Positions 10,642-22,585 of a DNA stretch of 64,000 nt are shown piece after piece. The stretch covers positions 124,001 through 188,000 of the forward strand of contig SJRY01000138.1 in NCBI GenBank assembly GCA_011319805.1, in the 5' to 3' direction. The position numbers and the translations under genes are program-made. The notes below the pieces were generated by a model that saw nothing but the letters and a program-made list of their open reading frames with translations, did not search any database and was not told the origin of the DNA. The DNA is from Macrocybe gigantea. Taxonomy: Eukaryota; Basidiomycota; Agaricomycetes; Agaricales; Callistosporiaceae. How positions within the stretch are numbered: position 1 is the first letter of the stretch; each line of letters opens with the position of its first letter.

Positions 10642-11818
10642 ATGGCTCAGCTCTCCACAAAACACTGGGATGCCAGGTAACTCGCCCTTGTTTTCCTTCG
10701 CTGCAGACTGCCAACGAACTCTGCCAGATATCTTGGTCCCGTCCCCCATGACTCCATCTATTATGCCAAGTGCATGCTCGGAGGCGCCCTCGCGTGCGGT
10801 TTCACCCACGCTGGCATCACCCCACTGGATGTAGCCAAGTGTAACATGCAGGTGCGTTCGGCGCCCAAAGAGCATACCTTAAACATGCCAACTTTCTTCC
10901 GTCAGGTCAACCCCAAGAAATACGTCGGTCTCGGCTCCACCGTCAAGCTCCTTCTCAAGGAAGAGGGTGCCAACGGTATCTGGAAAGGCTTTGGTCCCAC
11001 CTTTGTCGGTTACTCTTTCCAGGGCATGTTCAAGTATGGACTCTACGAGGTCTTCAAGGACTTTTACATGAACCTGGCCGGTGAGGAGGCCTCTGCAAGA
11101 TACAAGCCCGCCATTTGGCTCGCCGGTTCCGCCTCTGCGGAAGTTTTTGCCGATATCGCCCTCTGCCCTCTGGAAATGACAAAAGTCAAGATTCAGACAA
11201 GCCCCAGCGGCACTTTCCCCATTCCCTTTGGTGCCGCCTTCAAGGAAATGAGCAGGACCAAGGCAGAGACACGGTTCCCCTTTGGCTCTCTCGTTCCGCT
11301 CTGGTCTCGTCAGGTAGAAAAGAATCAGGCAGCCGCAGCTTTCTTCTCCTCAGCGCTGACTTGCTTTGCTTTTTCCATTCGTCTAGATTCCCTATACAAT
11401 GGCTAAATTCTTCTTCTTTGAGAAGATCGTCCAGCTTTTCTACACTCACGTCTTCACCGCTCCTAAAGAATCGTACGGCAAGGGCACTCAACTCGGTGTC
11501 ACTTTCGCCTCTGGTTATCTCGCTGGTGTCGTCTGCGCCATCGTCTCGCATCCTGCCGATTCCATCGTTTCGCAACTCGGCAAGGTCGAAAACAAGGGCA
11601 AGTCTTTCGGCGCCATTGCAAGCGAAGTTGGCTGGGTATCGTTGGCCACCAAAGGTCTCGGGACTAGGGTCATCATGATCGGTGCGTCCGACGTCTGGCT
11701 GCCTCCGTGACGCATGTTACAAATGGCATCTTCCACAGGTACCCTTACTGGCTTCCAATGGTGGATTTATGATTCCTTCAAGAGCGCCATGGGAATGGGC
11801 ACAACCGGTGGAAAGTAA
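10642..11818 (+). CDS. MIR1: Mitochondrial phosphate carrier
   Basis: Inner-membrane transporter importing phosphate with protons for ATP synthesis. The spliced protein begins MAQLSTKHWDARYLGPVPHD and shows the three mitochondrial-carrier repeats: GITPLDVAKCNMQV (PxD box 1), ADIALCPLEMTKVKIQTSP (box 2) and CAIVSHPADSIVSQLGK (box 3). The PiC-specific RFPFGSLVPLWSRQIPYTMAK and FFFFEKIVQLFY are also present. It ends QWWIYDSFKSAMGMGTTGGK. Introns: 10677-10727, 10852-10905, 11314-11386 and 11682-11738, all GT-AG and all joining in frame. There is no frame break. Codon choice is rich in C-ending codons, as expected for a highly expressed gene. Confidence 0.95.
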
Positions 11819-12364
11819 ACCTGGCCCGGCCATCGATCTGCCGATCATCATTGCCGTCATTGTGAGCTGCCTTTTTTTGATCACCTCACCCCTGTTGAAG
11901 CAGCCTTCCAATTCAATAGGAGCATTTCGACTTAGATTTAAATGAAAAATCCCTGCAAAAGAGTTCTGTATAATGATGGACGGATCGTTTGCGGCCCCCC
12001 TACAGCATTCCCCTGTCATCCCTCTCCCTCGTTCGTCATCATAGACCAGGAGAATATATCTTAATGACCACAGACCTCTTAATACATGAATTACGGATTT
12101 TCCTTCCAGGGTGCGCGTTTTATGGCGACAGAAGCACGTCCTCGAAACCGATCTATTGTCAGAGCGACATGACAGGTGTCTGACTCACCTTGCCTGTCAG
12201 CGGTCTAACGCCAAAGCACAGACAAGGACACTGCATGATCATGATGGTGCACCTCTTTGGATACCCAGCACCCGCAACGTCCTTCATATATTGCATGGAA
12301 AGTACTTTTCGAATCAATCACTGTCTTTGCTGCTCCCACGGGAGCGAGTTCGCCCAGCGGACCC
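11819..12364. other. Intergenic stretch without recognised gene
   Basis: These 546 bases lie between the phosphate carrier and the first tandem paralogue and should hold the carrier 3' UTR and the promoter of the next gene. Only short, non-conserved open frames occur, and I see no RNA gene or repeat. Confidence 0.5.
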
Positions 12365-14250
12365 ATGAATTTCGACAAGGATTCCTTCACCCTCCATTTT
12401 GTGGAAATGAGGACAAGCCCGATGTGATAGACCTCGTTGAGCCATTCGGGACGGTATACTACCGCAAAAAAAGAGTTCCTGGCAGCGAGTACAAAGTCGA
12501 GGTCTATGGTGAATCGACTCTGTCGTGCTCCTCTTTTTGTTCGCTGCGTGTTGATCCAGTTTCCGTCCTGTGTACGTCATCAGACCCAGCATCGGAGAGC
12601 CTCCTCGTCACTGTCACCGCGTCGACGAGCACGAGCAAAATAAAGTACCTGGAGTTGTGCAACCCAACGACGGTGGTCGAGCTAAAGCACACTGGCACCA
12701 TCAGCTTCCGCTGGTCCTTCAAGTGGGAAGAGTGAGTTTTTTTTTTTTTTTTTCAGTCCATTGGTCAGGCCGCCCTACCCCCTTGAATCTCTGCTCGACG
12801 AACATGTTCTATAGTCATGATTTTGAATGGAGGTGCGAGGAATGCGTCATGGTCCGTAAACCCGATCCACCGATTCTAGTCGCCACGACGGAAGAGCCCG
12901 CTGGGCCCCAGAAGACATCGTCTGTCCAGATACTTGATTACAACCTGAATCAGTGCGTTTCCTTCGTCGCACACGCAACATGTCAGAGAAGAGCTCAACT
13001 GACGCGATTTGCTCAGGTTGGACATCGAAGATAGAAAGGGCTTTGAAATCGTGCTGCTCACAGCATTGCTGACTTTTCATGATGGGGCCGAAGCGTCCTA
13101 TACACCGCGAGACGACCCGCCGTCGCCGCCCTCCGCCACTTGGGCGGGCTTTCCTGGGAAGAGGTGACACGCAACATCACCTTTCCGGAAGCGGAGGCTC
13201 CTCCGCCTCCGCCACCGAAACCGACACCCCAGGCCCCTGTCCTGCAGCCACCCAGGCCAGCAAGAAGGTCCGAAGGGCAGAGAATGGCAAAGTCCCAAGC
13301 GGAGAAGAACGAGATCACGATCAAGGAAGACGGGTCCGCGTGGGATTACGCGCTGGAGTGCTGCAAGTTGCTAGAAGTACGCGTCTAGCCCTTCAGAGTG
13401 GGTTTTCGCGCTGACCATTTGTATATTAGGATGTTTCGACGACTTGCATAACAGTTCTGTCTGCCGAACCCAAGCAGGCTCCCAAGTTGCTTCAGGTGGT
13501 TGAGGAAGTCAATTGGATCAAACATAGGGCTGGTGAGCTCGGTGGTCCGTCTGGCGCGCACTGCCTGATAGTCGTATTCGCAGGCCTTGGTCATGGAGCG
13601 AAGTTGTATCAATATCTGCTTTACTATGACGCCGAGGAAAAAACGAAAGAGCCACCGCGCATCGTCCTCGATGACACTGAGGCGGACATTGGAAAGCTTC
13701 GGTATAGACCTCCGAATAGTTTGGCGATTGTCCTGAGCAAAGTAGCTATGCCTGACTTGCAGCCAAAGCGAGCATCAGCGTGACACCACCAAGCGTGCGC
13801 CATGAAGCGAGAGAAGAGGACAGAATGGCCGAAAGTTCGGAAGGTCGGAGAGATGATAGAGATCACCCCAGCCAGCCGCCAGAAGCGGAAGACTCTAACG
13901 GTTAGTAAGGCAAGTTATCCTGCATAAAATGGTCTGACAGCGTAATGATAGGGAGCAGACCGTCACCGGTTGAAAGCACCAACGGCGCGAATTCAGCCTC
14001 CAAGAAGCTCCTCAAATCTCCTCATGGTCCATCTTCACCTCATCCCGGCATCCGCCATTCTCATCACTCTTCGTCTGAGGCTGGCTTATCTGGCTCTGAC
14101 ACTCCGCCTTCCCTAACCTTTCCTGTCGCCCGACTGCCCTATTCGCTGGAGACGCTGGTATATGTCCCACAAGCGATATACGGGCCTGGTGCCTATGAGA
14201 TGCCGCCCCCTGCTCCGTCAGCCAGAAACGTCCTAGACGGAAATCTGTGA
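12365..14250 (+). CDS. Unknown conserved protein, tandem paralogue A
   Basis: Paralogue of the next gene downstream. From MNFDKDSFTLHFVE it has DLVEPFGTVYYRKKRV, SEYKVEVYG, SLLVTVTASTSTSKIKYLEL, GTISFRWSFKWEE, FEW, CVMVRKPDPPILVATTEEP, TSSVQILDYNLN and IEDRKGFEIVLLTALLTFHD, then a Pro-rich spacer, NEITIKEDGSAWDYALECCKLLE and RPPNSLAIVLSKVAMPDLQP. A Ser/His/Pro-rich tail ends with AIYGPGAYEMPPPAPS. The beta-rich N-terminal module loosely resembles tubby/LURP-one-like folds, but I do not claim that family. Compared with paralogue B there are frame breaks at about 12407 (A run), about 13115-13145 and about 13767. Each needs one extra base. It may be a gene hit by sequence errors or a copy beginning to decay. 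Introns follow VEVYG, KWEE and YNLN, exactly as in paralogue B. Confidence 0.7.
12737..12753 (+). repeat. Poly-T run inside an intron of paralogue A
   Basis: Seventeen consecutive T follow the GTGAG donor of the intron after the KWEE codons. The run acts as an intronic pyrimidine-rich stretch and is a site where read-length errors are expected. Confidence 0.8.
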
Positions 14251-14671
14251 TTTCTGGACTCATACACAAGATCCAGTCGCATCGACGACAGACACCAATA
14301 CCCGGTCCAGAAGCGTAATCGCAAGAGAGACGGGTGTACCATTCAAAGTGATCAATCTATTTTGTACTATAGAAAGTGTAGGCGTGGTAACCTAATCAGC
14401 CACGATAACATATTCACAGATATTCAAGATCTGATAAATTGGTGAATTCGCGCGTAATGACTGCATTGATTGCCCTGCTGTTAGGTGCTGGATAGTAGAT
14501 GTCAAGGCGATGCACAGCTATCACAGCCTGCGTGTCAATGCAGGTACTGATGTTGCACCCTTTTCGGACAACATCACCGCAGCCCTTCCAAAGTAATATA
14601 CATAACCTCCTTGAGCGTCCTCTTGCCACTCCTTGAACCGGATTACCTTCCTTTTCGCGACCGACACATTC
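14251..14671. other. Spacer between tandem paralogues
   Basis: These 421 bases carry the 3' UTR of paralogue A and the promoter of paralogue B. No gene, RNA or repeat is recognised. Confidence 0.5.
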
Positions 14672-16664
14672 ATGAGTCTCGATCAGAATCTCTTCACCCT
14701 CCACGTCGTGCAGAACAAAGACAATCCGAGCGTCACAGATCTCGTCGATCCATCCGGAACGGTCCACTATCGAAAGCAGCGAGTCCTTGGGAACGAATAC
14801 AAGGTGGAGGTGTATGGTGATGTTTCGCTGCTGTTTTGGCTCGTGTTATCCGTGTCCTTACGCTTCATGATGCAGACCCAACGTCCGAGAGCCTCCTTGT
14901 CACCGCAACTGCTCCAGCCAGCACCAGCAAAGCGAAGGTGCTGGAGCTCTACAACCCCACATGCGTGGTCGAACTGAGATTCACCGGCACTCTGAGCTTT
15001 CGGTGGTCGTTCAAATGGGAAGAGTGAGTGTGGCTAGTCGCACATCTGCACGTTCGGATACGAATCTGATGATTCTACAACTGGCATTTCATTATTTTCC
15101 TCACTGTGGCTACGCAGACATGAATTTGAATGGAAACGCGAAGAGTGCTTCATGGTCCGCAAGCCGGACCCGCCAGTGCTCGTCGCCGTGACGAAGGAGC
15201 CTGCTGGGCGACTGAAAACGACCTCTGTCCAGATTCTTGACTACAACCTCAACCGGTACGTGTTTCTCAATCCTCAAATTCTAGATACGACCACGATCAC
15301 GACACGAAATTCCCTTAGTTTTGACATCGACGACAGGAAGGGCCTTGAGATAGTCATGCTGACGGCACTTCTGACGTTCCAAGACGCCAACGAGGCTTAT
15401 CACACGCCGCGCGAAGAGAACCCGTCTTCGTCGCCATCCTCATCTCTGTTGGGAGCGCTCTCCAAGAAACCCCCTGCAGCTAATGCGGCTACGCCTGCTG
15501 CAGCGACCCTCGCTCCTCCTCCGCCTCCCCCCAAGCCAGCGCCGAAGACTGGCATGGAGAGGATAGCGGAGATGCAGGCCAACTTGGGCGAGTACAATGA
15601 GATCACGGTTGAAGAAGAGGGTGCCGTGGACGATTATGCACTTTATTGCTCTAAACTGCTCGAGGTGAGGACATGGATATCACAAATGCACACCCTTCTG
15701 ATGTCATGTTCCGCCAGGATGAAGCTATATTATTTGTTACCGTACAGTCAGCCGCAGCCGAGCAAGTACCTAAAGTGCTTCAAGTGGTAGAAGAGACGAA
15801 ACGGATTCGACATAAAGCCGGCGCGTACAACATCAGCCACTCGTGTGCCGTTTCTGACACCGTCTGTAGGTCTGAGCGAGGAATCGGAACTGCATCAATA
15901 TGTACTGTACGATACCAAGGAGAAACAGAAAGGTCCTCGGCGCATCAATCTGGATGACGTCGACAAGAACAAGGCAAAATATACCCCTCCGAACAGCCTG
16001 GCTGTCCACCTAAGCAAGATAAGTATGCCTGAGCTGCAGCCAAAGGCAACCATAAACGCGAAACCTATTTCGGAGCATAAAAAGAAGGACAAGGAGAAAG
16101 AAGAGAAAGACAAAAAACACAAGGAGGAGAACAAGGAGGATTCGAAGAAGAAGTATAGGGAAAAGGGTGACTCCAGTTGTCAGTTGATCAAGCCATCTTA
16201 TGGGGGTCAAGTCCAACCTGACATGAACCTTTTTTGCCCAGCAGCTCACAAGCCATCATCAAACTCTCATCCCGGAAGCTCGCAAACCAAGAAGCATAAC
16301 AAATTATCGCACAGTCCTTCTCCGCCCCGCCACCATGACAGTCATAGTTACCCGTCTTCGTCATCTTCCGCTCCCTCTTCGCACTCCAACACTTCGCCTC
16401 CGATGTCTTTCCCAAATCCGCAAGTCCCAAACTTTGCACCACAGAGCTTCTATGGACCTGGTGCCTACGCGCCACCTCCACCGCCTCCCGTGCCTCATAC
16501 GTCTCGGCCAGGTTCGCACGGACATCAAGTCGCACATAGCCCGCACTCGCCGCTCTCGTATGGGCGGCAGCCGCAACCGCACCATGGAGGCTATCCGGCC
16601 CCTCCTCCTCCCCCCCGTCGCAGACGAACCAGAAGCCGACATCTATGATGTCTGGACTGCTTGA
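14672..16664 (+). CDS. Unknown conserved protein, tandem paralogue B
   Basis: Starts MSLDQNLFTLHVVQNKDNP and continues DLVDPSGTVHYRKQRV, NEYKVEVYG, SLLVTATAPASTSKAKVLEL, GTLSFRWSFKWEE, HEFEWKREECFMVRKPDPP, TSVQILDYNLN, FDIDDRKGLEIVMLTALL and TFQDANEAYHTPREEN. Then come a Pro-rich linker (APPPPPPKPAPKTG), NEITVEEEGAVDDYALYCSK, a segment ending PPNSLAVHLSKISMPELQPK, a Lys/Glu-rich helix (KKKDKEKEEKDKKHKEE) and a His/Ser/Pro-rich tail with FYGPGAYAPPPPPP. The last C-run (about 16611-16618) decides the end. As written the frame ends RRRRTRSRHL (16648); one extra C gives VADEPEADIYDVWTA (stop 16662-16664), which looks more natural. The protein appears intracellular with a disordered tail. The function is unknown. 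Confidence 0.75.
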
Positions 16665-17877
16665 CATGATCCAGTTGCACCGACGATAAACGTCGGACTG
16701 CAAGGTCCACAGTTCTGTTCCCTTCTCATTCTTTCTGACGCTACATCAGAGAATTTTCATGGCATACCATGGTCTTTTGCGTCAATCTAGTGTTGTGCGG
16801 CGCAGTCATTCCGACTCGAGGATTCTATTATCACGTTCATGGATGCGTCGAGACCCTAGCGACGACGCGTCTATCTTTTTTTTCACACCAATTTATCTAA
16901 TTATACATGTTTTGAATCCTATCTGACACACTTATCTCCTCATCGCAAACGATTGTGTGCATTCCTGGGTGCCGGCTTCAGGCACACGGGCGTGTCTTTG
17001 AGTGTGATGAGCCTGGATTTTTGGTCTGCGATGTCATCGCTATTGCATCGCGACGGTTAGTCTCGGTCCACGGCGCTTTCAAAGCGCCGCCCTCTATGAT
17101 AGTCATGTGTTTGAAGAAAATTTCAACAAGACGTCGGGAAGGCGTCCCTTGGGACCCTGACTCTCAATTCAATGAGACAACCATGCCAGGCGTGTTCGGG
17201 TGTTGATCGGTCGGAGCTCAACATGTGTTTATAATAATGGTACTGGCCCAAGTGGGTACGACAAGGTGGGACGAGAAGAAGCCGTCGAATGTGAAAAAGT
17301 ACAAGGAGAGGCATTGGTGGGTTTTAGTGATGATACAAGGGAGTGATGATCATGAGCAAAGACGCGACCTCGGGACGCATCAACTAAGAGTGAAGGAGAG
17401 ACAATTATATGAAGCAGGTCAAGTAAAGCGCAAGTGACGAGTCGTCCAACGACTCCAGTAAGAAAATGTTCTGGTACGTGAGTGTAATTGATAAGAGTAC
17501 AACATGTCCGTGGAAGAGACGGTGAGTATGAGGCTGAATTAATGGAATGATAACGTTATGATGCGGAACGGCACCTGCGCCACCCCCCCCCACCCCCCTT
17601 GAAGAAAAAAAAGGGAAACGTCCCCGGCATAGAGGCGAGGCAAGGGCGGTGATTAAGACGGCTCTAGAAGCGAATGTACGATGGAGAACGAGGTAAAAGT
17701 GTACACCCAAGAATCGAGCGCCCGTAGGCTATCGGCGGCGCAAGAAAGGGCAAAGATCTTGACAAGAAAGAAGCCTGGGCTACGGAAGGGGTGCGCCGCA
17801 GTGATTACATGTCACATGTACAGAGTCAAGGGATGATGCAGCGGAAGCAATAGATGTGAATAGGTGAGGTGCAGGGA
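16665..17877. other. Intergenic stretch without recognised gene
   Basis: About 1.2 kb between converging genes (paralogue B on plus, the Ser/Pro-rich gene on minus), so it should hold two 3' UTRs. It contains a C-rich tract (17581-17598, C runs broken by A) and several short chance open frames. I see no conserved domain, tRNA or repeat. Confidence 0.5.
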
Positions 17878-19096
17878 TTACGAGACGCCAGAGACCTCGA
17901 TGAAGCTCCTCCAGTTCCACCCAGAGGCATCTTCATCGTTGTGCAAGTCGATGAAGCTTTTCAAGGGAAAGATCGCCGTCGGATGATGAGGCTTCCGCCG
18001 ATGCGAGGAAGAACGAGAGAGGGACAGGGACGGGAAGCGGCCAGTGATGGGGGCGCTGCGGGAAGCCTGTACGAGGTTGGCGCTAGGTGCAGGAATGACG
18101 ACATCCTCGGGCTCAAGAGTGGTGTTTAGCGAGACGAAATCAGCCCTGTCACTGTTGACGTCAAGGCGTATGACCTGGGGCTCGGCATCATCCACGTCGA
18201 GTTGCTCGTCATCGTCCTCGTCATCGCTCATGCTCATAAAGTTGCGGCCGATGCGCTTGGGAGAGGGCGGGGGCGGTACGATTGGCTTGACACGGCCCTC
18301 GAGCCTGGCGAGCGCCTGCGAGCGGTTGAAGCGACGCACACCGCTGGACACGGAAGACGTGGAATGTTGTGTCATGACGGACACGCGGTTTGGAAGCGTC
18401 TGGATATTGGCAGGAGCCGGGGTGCGTGAAATCACCAGAGCAGATGTGGACTTTGATGCGCGGTCCAGGAGGCCCAGGGACGGATTGATGGTGATGGAGG
18501 GTAAGCGAGGGGGCGTGCATGGAACGGAAGCTGAAGATGAGGACGTCAGAGAAGGCTGTGGCGGGATGTCGGGGAGTTGCGAGGATGGCGCGGGTTTCGG
18601 CGATGGGATGCTGCGTAGTGAGTCCTTTGAGAGGCGTCCGCGGACGGAGCGCCTCGGCTGCTGTGGCACGGCGAGAAGATTTGATTGTTCTTCGACGATT
18701 TGGCTAGACAACGTCGATGGTTCGTCAGAGAGAGATGCATCATTGGCAGTGTAAGGCTGGCACGCACGAGAATACCAAAAACGAACGCTTCTCATTCCTG
18801 GACGGCGCCTTGGAAGCGTTAGATGCCTTGCGACGCAGACTCGCAGATCGTAAGGATTGAGACTCGGCGAGATCCAAGGACAAGAAGGAGCGGTACTCTG
18901 AGTGGTCTCGCCCCGGCTGGAGGGTGAAATAAAAGGAGGAGGCCTCGTCAGCATCAGAGGAGCGGGTCGGGGACATGTCTGTGGGGAGACTGCCTCTGCG
19001 GGGTGGGAGGGGTTCTTGGAAGAACTGGCGGTCTGGGCATGAAGAGAGGAGGCCAGAAGTAAAGAAGGGAGAGTAGGGAGAGCCTGTGCGGAACAT
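17878..19096 (-). CDS. Unknown Ser/Pro-rich, largely disordered protein
   Basis: The start MFRTGSPYSPFFTSGLLSSC at 19096 is preferred over the longer in-frame extension to 19368, which reads as non-coding. The protein is rich in Ser, Pro and Arg, with SSFYFTLQPGRDHSEYRSFL, FWYSRACQPYTANDASLSDE, an acidic patch MSMSDDEDDDEQLDVDDAE and a C-terminus SFIDLHNDEDASGWNWRSF ending IEVSGVS. No catalytic domain is visible. The many SP/TP sites suggest a phosphoregulated or adaptor protein, but that is inference. The first and second halves are one base out of register at the A5 run 18777-18781 (T5 on the coding strand), and removing one base restores the frame. It is divergent from the short candidate gene at 19480. 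Confidence 0.6.
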
Positions 19097-19479
19097 GAGG
19101 AAGGGAGAATGAAGATGAGGAGGGATGAGTGGAGTATTATATATGTAGCAAGGCGGACATGGTATGGTTCAGGGACGGGGCCATGACTTGAAACAACCGG
19201 GCCACGATTATTATTATTCGGGCGACAATAAGCCCTGTCAACGCCTGCATTCTTCGCCGTCGTCAAGCCGCCGAGCTCGGAAGGTCTTTTGCCAGAATCT
19301 GCACAGATCTCTCCGGTAATCAAACCAGTTCTCCTCCGATGTTGGCCTCTCAAGTTGTAATTTCCCAATCTCAGCCTCGTGCAACCCTTCCTTCTTACCT
19401 CTTCTCACGTTCCCTCGAGTCAAATCCAGTCATCTTCCCAGATTGCGAGCATCTTCAGACCTTCATCCTCCGAACTACC

Positions 19480-19939
19480 ATGCCCGTCATGCCCTCCCTC
19501 GATCAACGAGAATCTTGCGTTTCTTGACACCTGCGGCTCCAATTTCGCCTTCATTTGGTCATTCAGCCCACCTTTCTCCACTTGGGTAAAGACCTCTTCG
19601 CGCGACGTTGTCAAAAGGAGCTTTCAGACCAATCACGTTCTCGCTGCTTTTTAGCTCCAGGAACTCCCCCGCCTGTCCGACCACGAATCGGACACGCTCT
19701 TCCTTACGTTGAAGGCTTGCTTAAACAACCTCGGACAGAAGATTGGACGACGTGTCGTAAGTCCACGTTTCTGTTTCAGCTTTATATTATTTTTTTTTCG
19801 TTATTTTTTTTTCCAACCTCCCTACAATGGGCGCTGATTTCTCCCGACTTCCCAAACTCGCGCCTTGTCGGAGCCTTTCGGCTACGACGATGTACTCATT
19901 GATCACCTGCGCTGTGCAAAATCCAAGGGGCAGATGTAG
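19480..19939 (+). CDS. Candidate short gene of unknown function
   Basis: Weak call. On the plus strand there are pieces that splice plausibly: NENLAFL followed by TPAAPISPSFGHSAHLSPLG, an intron 19586-19654 (GTAAAG donor, TTTTTAG acceptor), then LQELPRLSDHESDTLFLTLK and ACLNNLGQKIGRRV, a GTAAGT donor at 19759, and a final piece PFGYDDVLIDHLRCAKSKGQ ending at TAG 19937-19939. One base must be adjusted after LAFL and the last acceptor is not clear. Minus-strand frames also exist here (19238-19614) but lack splice support. The product would be about 110 residues and is unrecognised. Confidence 0.3.
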
Positions 19940-20067
19940 CTCCTTCCGTCTAGCATATCCATCACCACCAACGCCCATATACAGCATCCTACAACTGACC
20001 ACCCAATTCCCTCCGCCCGACAATGTTTGCGTGTCTCATGTCAACGGCTTCAGGTCGAACCTTGCTG

Positions 20068-21162
20068 TCAATCACCTGTCCAACCCAACCGGCGAAGGTC
20101 CTTCCTGCATTCCTCCATCTCCCGTTGCACAGTCGCCCAGTCCCCAACCACCTGGGCGAATCCGCCGCTCCCGTCCACTAGACGGAGCATCGTCTCGTAC
20201 TCGGCGATCTGCCGATCGGTGGCGCGGATTTCCTCGTCCAAACTCTGCTCCTCCTGTTTCAGCTTTGCATGCGCGTTCGCCAGACCCTGTACCATGTCAG
20301 CCCCGCCCGAAGGCGATTTCTGACCATACAGGCTGTTCCGCGCCCGTGCTCGTATGAGAGACAGCTTGATCAGCGAGGTCTCTATCGTCGTCGACAATAG
20401 ATCATGCGACGCCGAATGTTTCCTGTGCATGTTCTCAGAGTGTTTTGATAAATAATCCAATAAATCCTTCCGCAGTTCCGAATGTGTCTGTTTGACAGCA
20501 GTGCCGCCGTTGTAAGCCAAAAATGGCCAGATCGGACACCGAATATGACAACGTGCCTTTTCATTGCCCGCCGCAAGACTTTCGATTCGTTCGCATGCTT
20601 TCTCGATGTCGGACTCTGTCGCTTCCCTTTCCTCCAGGGAAGCTGTCAGCGCCACTGGAAGGTCGCCTGGAGGTTCAGTCAATCGCAGAGCATCTTCTTT
20701 GCATGCGTTAATGGGTTTTTGCAATGATCGAAGGAGAAACGCCTATTCCCTACTAACCTGGGTCTGCGGGTCGCAAGAAGCCCGAGATCGATGTCAACCA
20801 GGTATCGAGTTCTTTCTTGAGGCGCTCCAACGTCTGCGCGCTGAGCTACAGCCATCTTTATCAGAACATGTCATGCTGTTGGGCGGGCCTTACCTGTCTT
20901 CGCGCCGTTTTCGCGTATCCGAAACGCAAGACATCGCTTTCTCGTACAGCTACCGTGGGTTCGCCGTTCAGAGATCCGGTCCCTTCAAGGATACCTCCGA
21001 TCGTGACTTCACGGTAAAAGTCCTGCGTAGGGTCGTCAAAACACCTTGAACGGTTATGTCACATTGAAGAGACCGACGCGCCTGCGCGAACGATCCATCA
21101 TCACCAGCTATTGAATCCAGTATCTGGGTGATTATTCTTTTCCGTTTGCTGTCGACAGTCAT
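20068..21162 (-). CDS. Unknown coiled-coil protein
   Basis: Begins MTVDSKRKRIITQILDSIAG and continues with FDDPTQDFYREVTIGGILEG and VAVRESDVLRFGYAKTARRQ. After an intron comes LSAQTLERLKKELDTWL, and after another DALRLTEPPGDLPVALTASL. A long helical C-terminal half follows with HSELRKDLLDYLSKHSENMH, LKQEEQSLDEEIRATDRQIA and MEECRKDLRRLGWTGD at the end. About 330 residues. The mix of a small globular N-terminus and coiled-coil tail is seen in kinetochore, augmin and spindle components, but I cannot place it in a family. The exons before and after about 21040 (a T4 run on the coding strand) are out of register by one base. It converges on the candidate gene ending at 19939. Confidence 0.65.
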
Positions 21163-21353
21163 GGCCTTGCGTTTTCAGTGTATTTGGACAATAGTGGACA
21201 TCCATGACGCGTCATGCAGTAGCGCAAGCTGACACGTCGCGTCACACCACGTGCTTAGTCTTCAATATCCAAATTGGGATATTCTCCCCATGAATGTATC
21301 CGTTTTTGAAAATAAATACAACTACGCTCCGTTTCTCGAGACTCGCAAGCGAT

Positions 21354-22585
21354 TTAAACTTCGGCTTTGTTTGCATCGCTGGAACCTTCAAACTTTTCAG
21401 ACTTTGACGTTGTGAACACCTCCAGGACCGTTTGCGTTTGTCCGTTCCCGCCAGTGTCATTCGAAAGGCCTCGAAAATGAATCGTGGAACCGGCAGCTCC
21501 GAGCTCTGCCGCCGTACTGCTTGTCCAAGTCGTACCCATGAGGCTACGAAGGATGACCAGCAGCGGGGCGATTGTCTGTGTATATGCTCGCGTTCAGAAA
21601 GGATATCCATTATACATGCGGAGGGTAGGAGGCACCTGGGTTTGACCCAACACTGGCAGCCAGAGGCCTGCACGGGACTGTTCAGTGCGAAGGGAACAAT
21701 AAACACAATGCCGTTCAGGGTGTATAGCGTGGCGGATTCGACGAGGACGGCGGTTATGGACAGATAATCCGATCCGTCCAGCCCAGTCACCTTGCGCAGC
21801 CGATGCCGCATGTGGAGCAGTCGCCCGGCGATGAAAACGGTAATGAACACGTTCGAAGCAAAGGACAGCGCCCAGTACGGCGTGCCGAGGGATACGCTGA
21901 TGTGAGCGTGTATCCCAATGCCTGGTCGAAGAATTGCGATATAGAAAAGAATGGATAAAACTGAAGGACGTCAAGTGAGCGGCGGAATCTGTTATAGCAA
22001 ACGACGTACGCACTAACTGAAGCAATAAACATAAGCAGCGGAAGGGTGACCACGAACCAGTTTCCGCTGTAAATGACCCACAATCGGTATAGCTAGTACG
22101 CAACATCCTAAGGACGAATAAACGAGGCACTGGAGAAAGGACGTTACCAGCAGTCCATCCTGGAACCAAGTTGCGATAATCAAGGCACCGTTCCCAGCGC
22201 CGGGTCCGTAAAAGCGTCTTCTCGGGAGAAGAAAGCACCAGGGCCACCAGGGTAGTTCCGGTTATCGATCCAGCTCATTTGGACAAACTTGATGTAAGCT
22301 GCGTTCCCAATGCAGCTCAAGGAAAATATGATCAAGGTATACACCAATTTGAACCAATCATTCCGGCTCTTGGTTTTCTTGCCATATATCAGTCGGCAAC
22401 ACCATACGAACAGGGTAAACGTTATACCTATTGACGTCATAATTGTTTTAGAAAAGCCTCTTGAGATGAGAAGACCAAGTTACCAAAAGCCGATGCACCA
22501 ATAAACACGCCAGCCAGGCCTAGGCGCTCGCTGAGAAGGGCGGCTGGGGCTCGCTGGGGGCCCACTCTGGCGAGATAGAGGACAT
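21354..22585 (-). CDS. Multi-pass integral membrane protein, unknown
   Basis: After MSSISPEWAPSEPQP the frame (one base adjusted at about 22548, a C-rich site) gives ALLSERLGLAGVFIGASAFG. Membrane helices follow: GITFTLFVWCCRLIYGK, WFKLVYTLIIFSLSCIGNAA, TALIIATWFQDGLLLYRLWV, NWFVVTLPLLMFIASV, PYWALSFASNVFITVFIAGR, and VLVESATLYTLNGIVFIVPF. A soluble tail ends FEGSSDANKAEV. With roughly seven helices and short loops it resembles a large group of unannotated seven-helix proteins common in mushrooms. Receptor or channel function is not shown by the sequence. Introns are short (GTAACT...TAG after SAFG, for example). There is no signal peptide. Confidence 0.7.

Noticed and set aside
17878..19368. 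A 496-codon minus-strand frame starting at 19368
   Set aside because: The part upstream of 18790 reads as an out-of-frame version of the true N-terminus starting at 19096; the long frame exists only because of a one-base indel.
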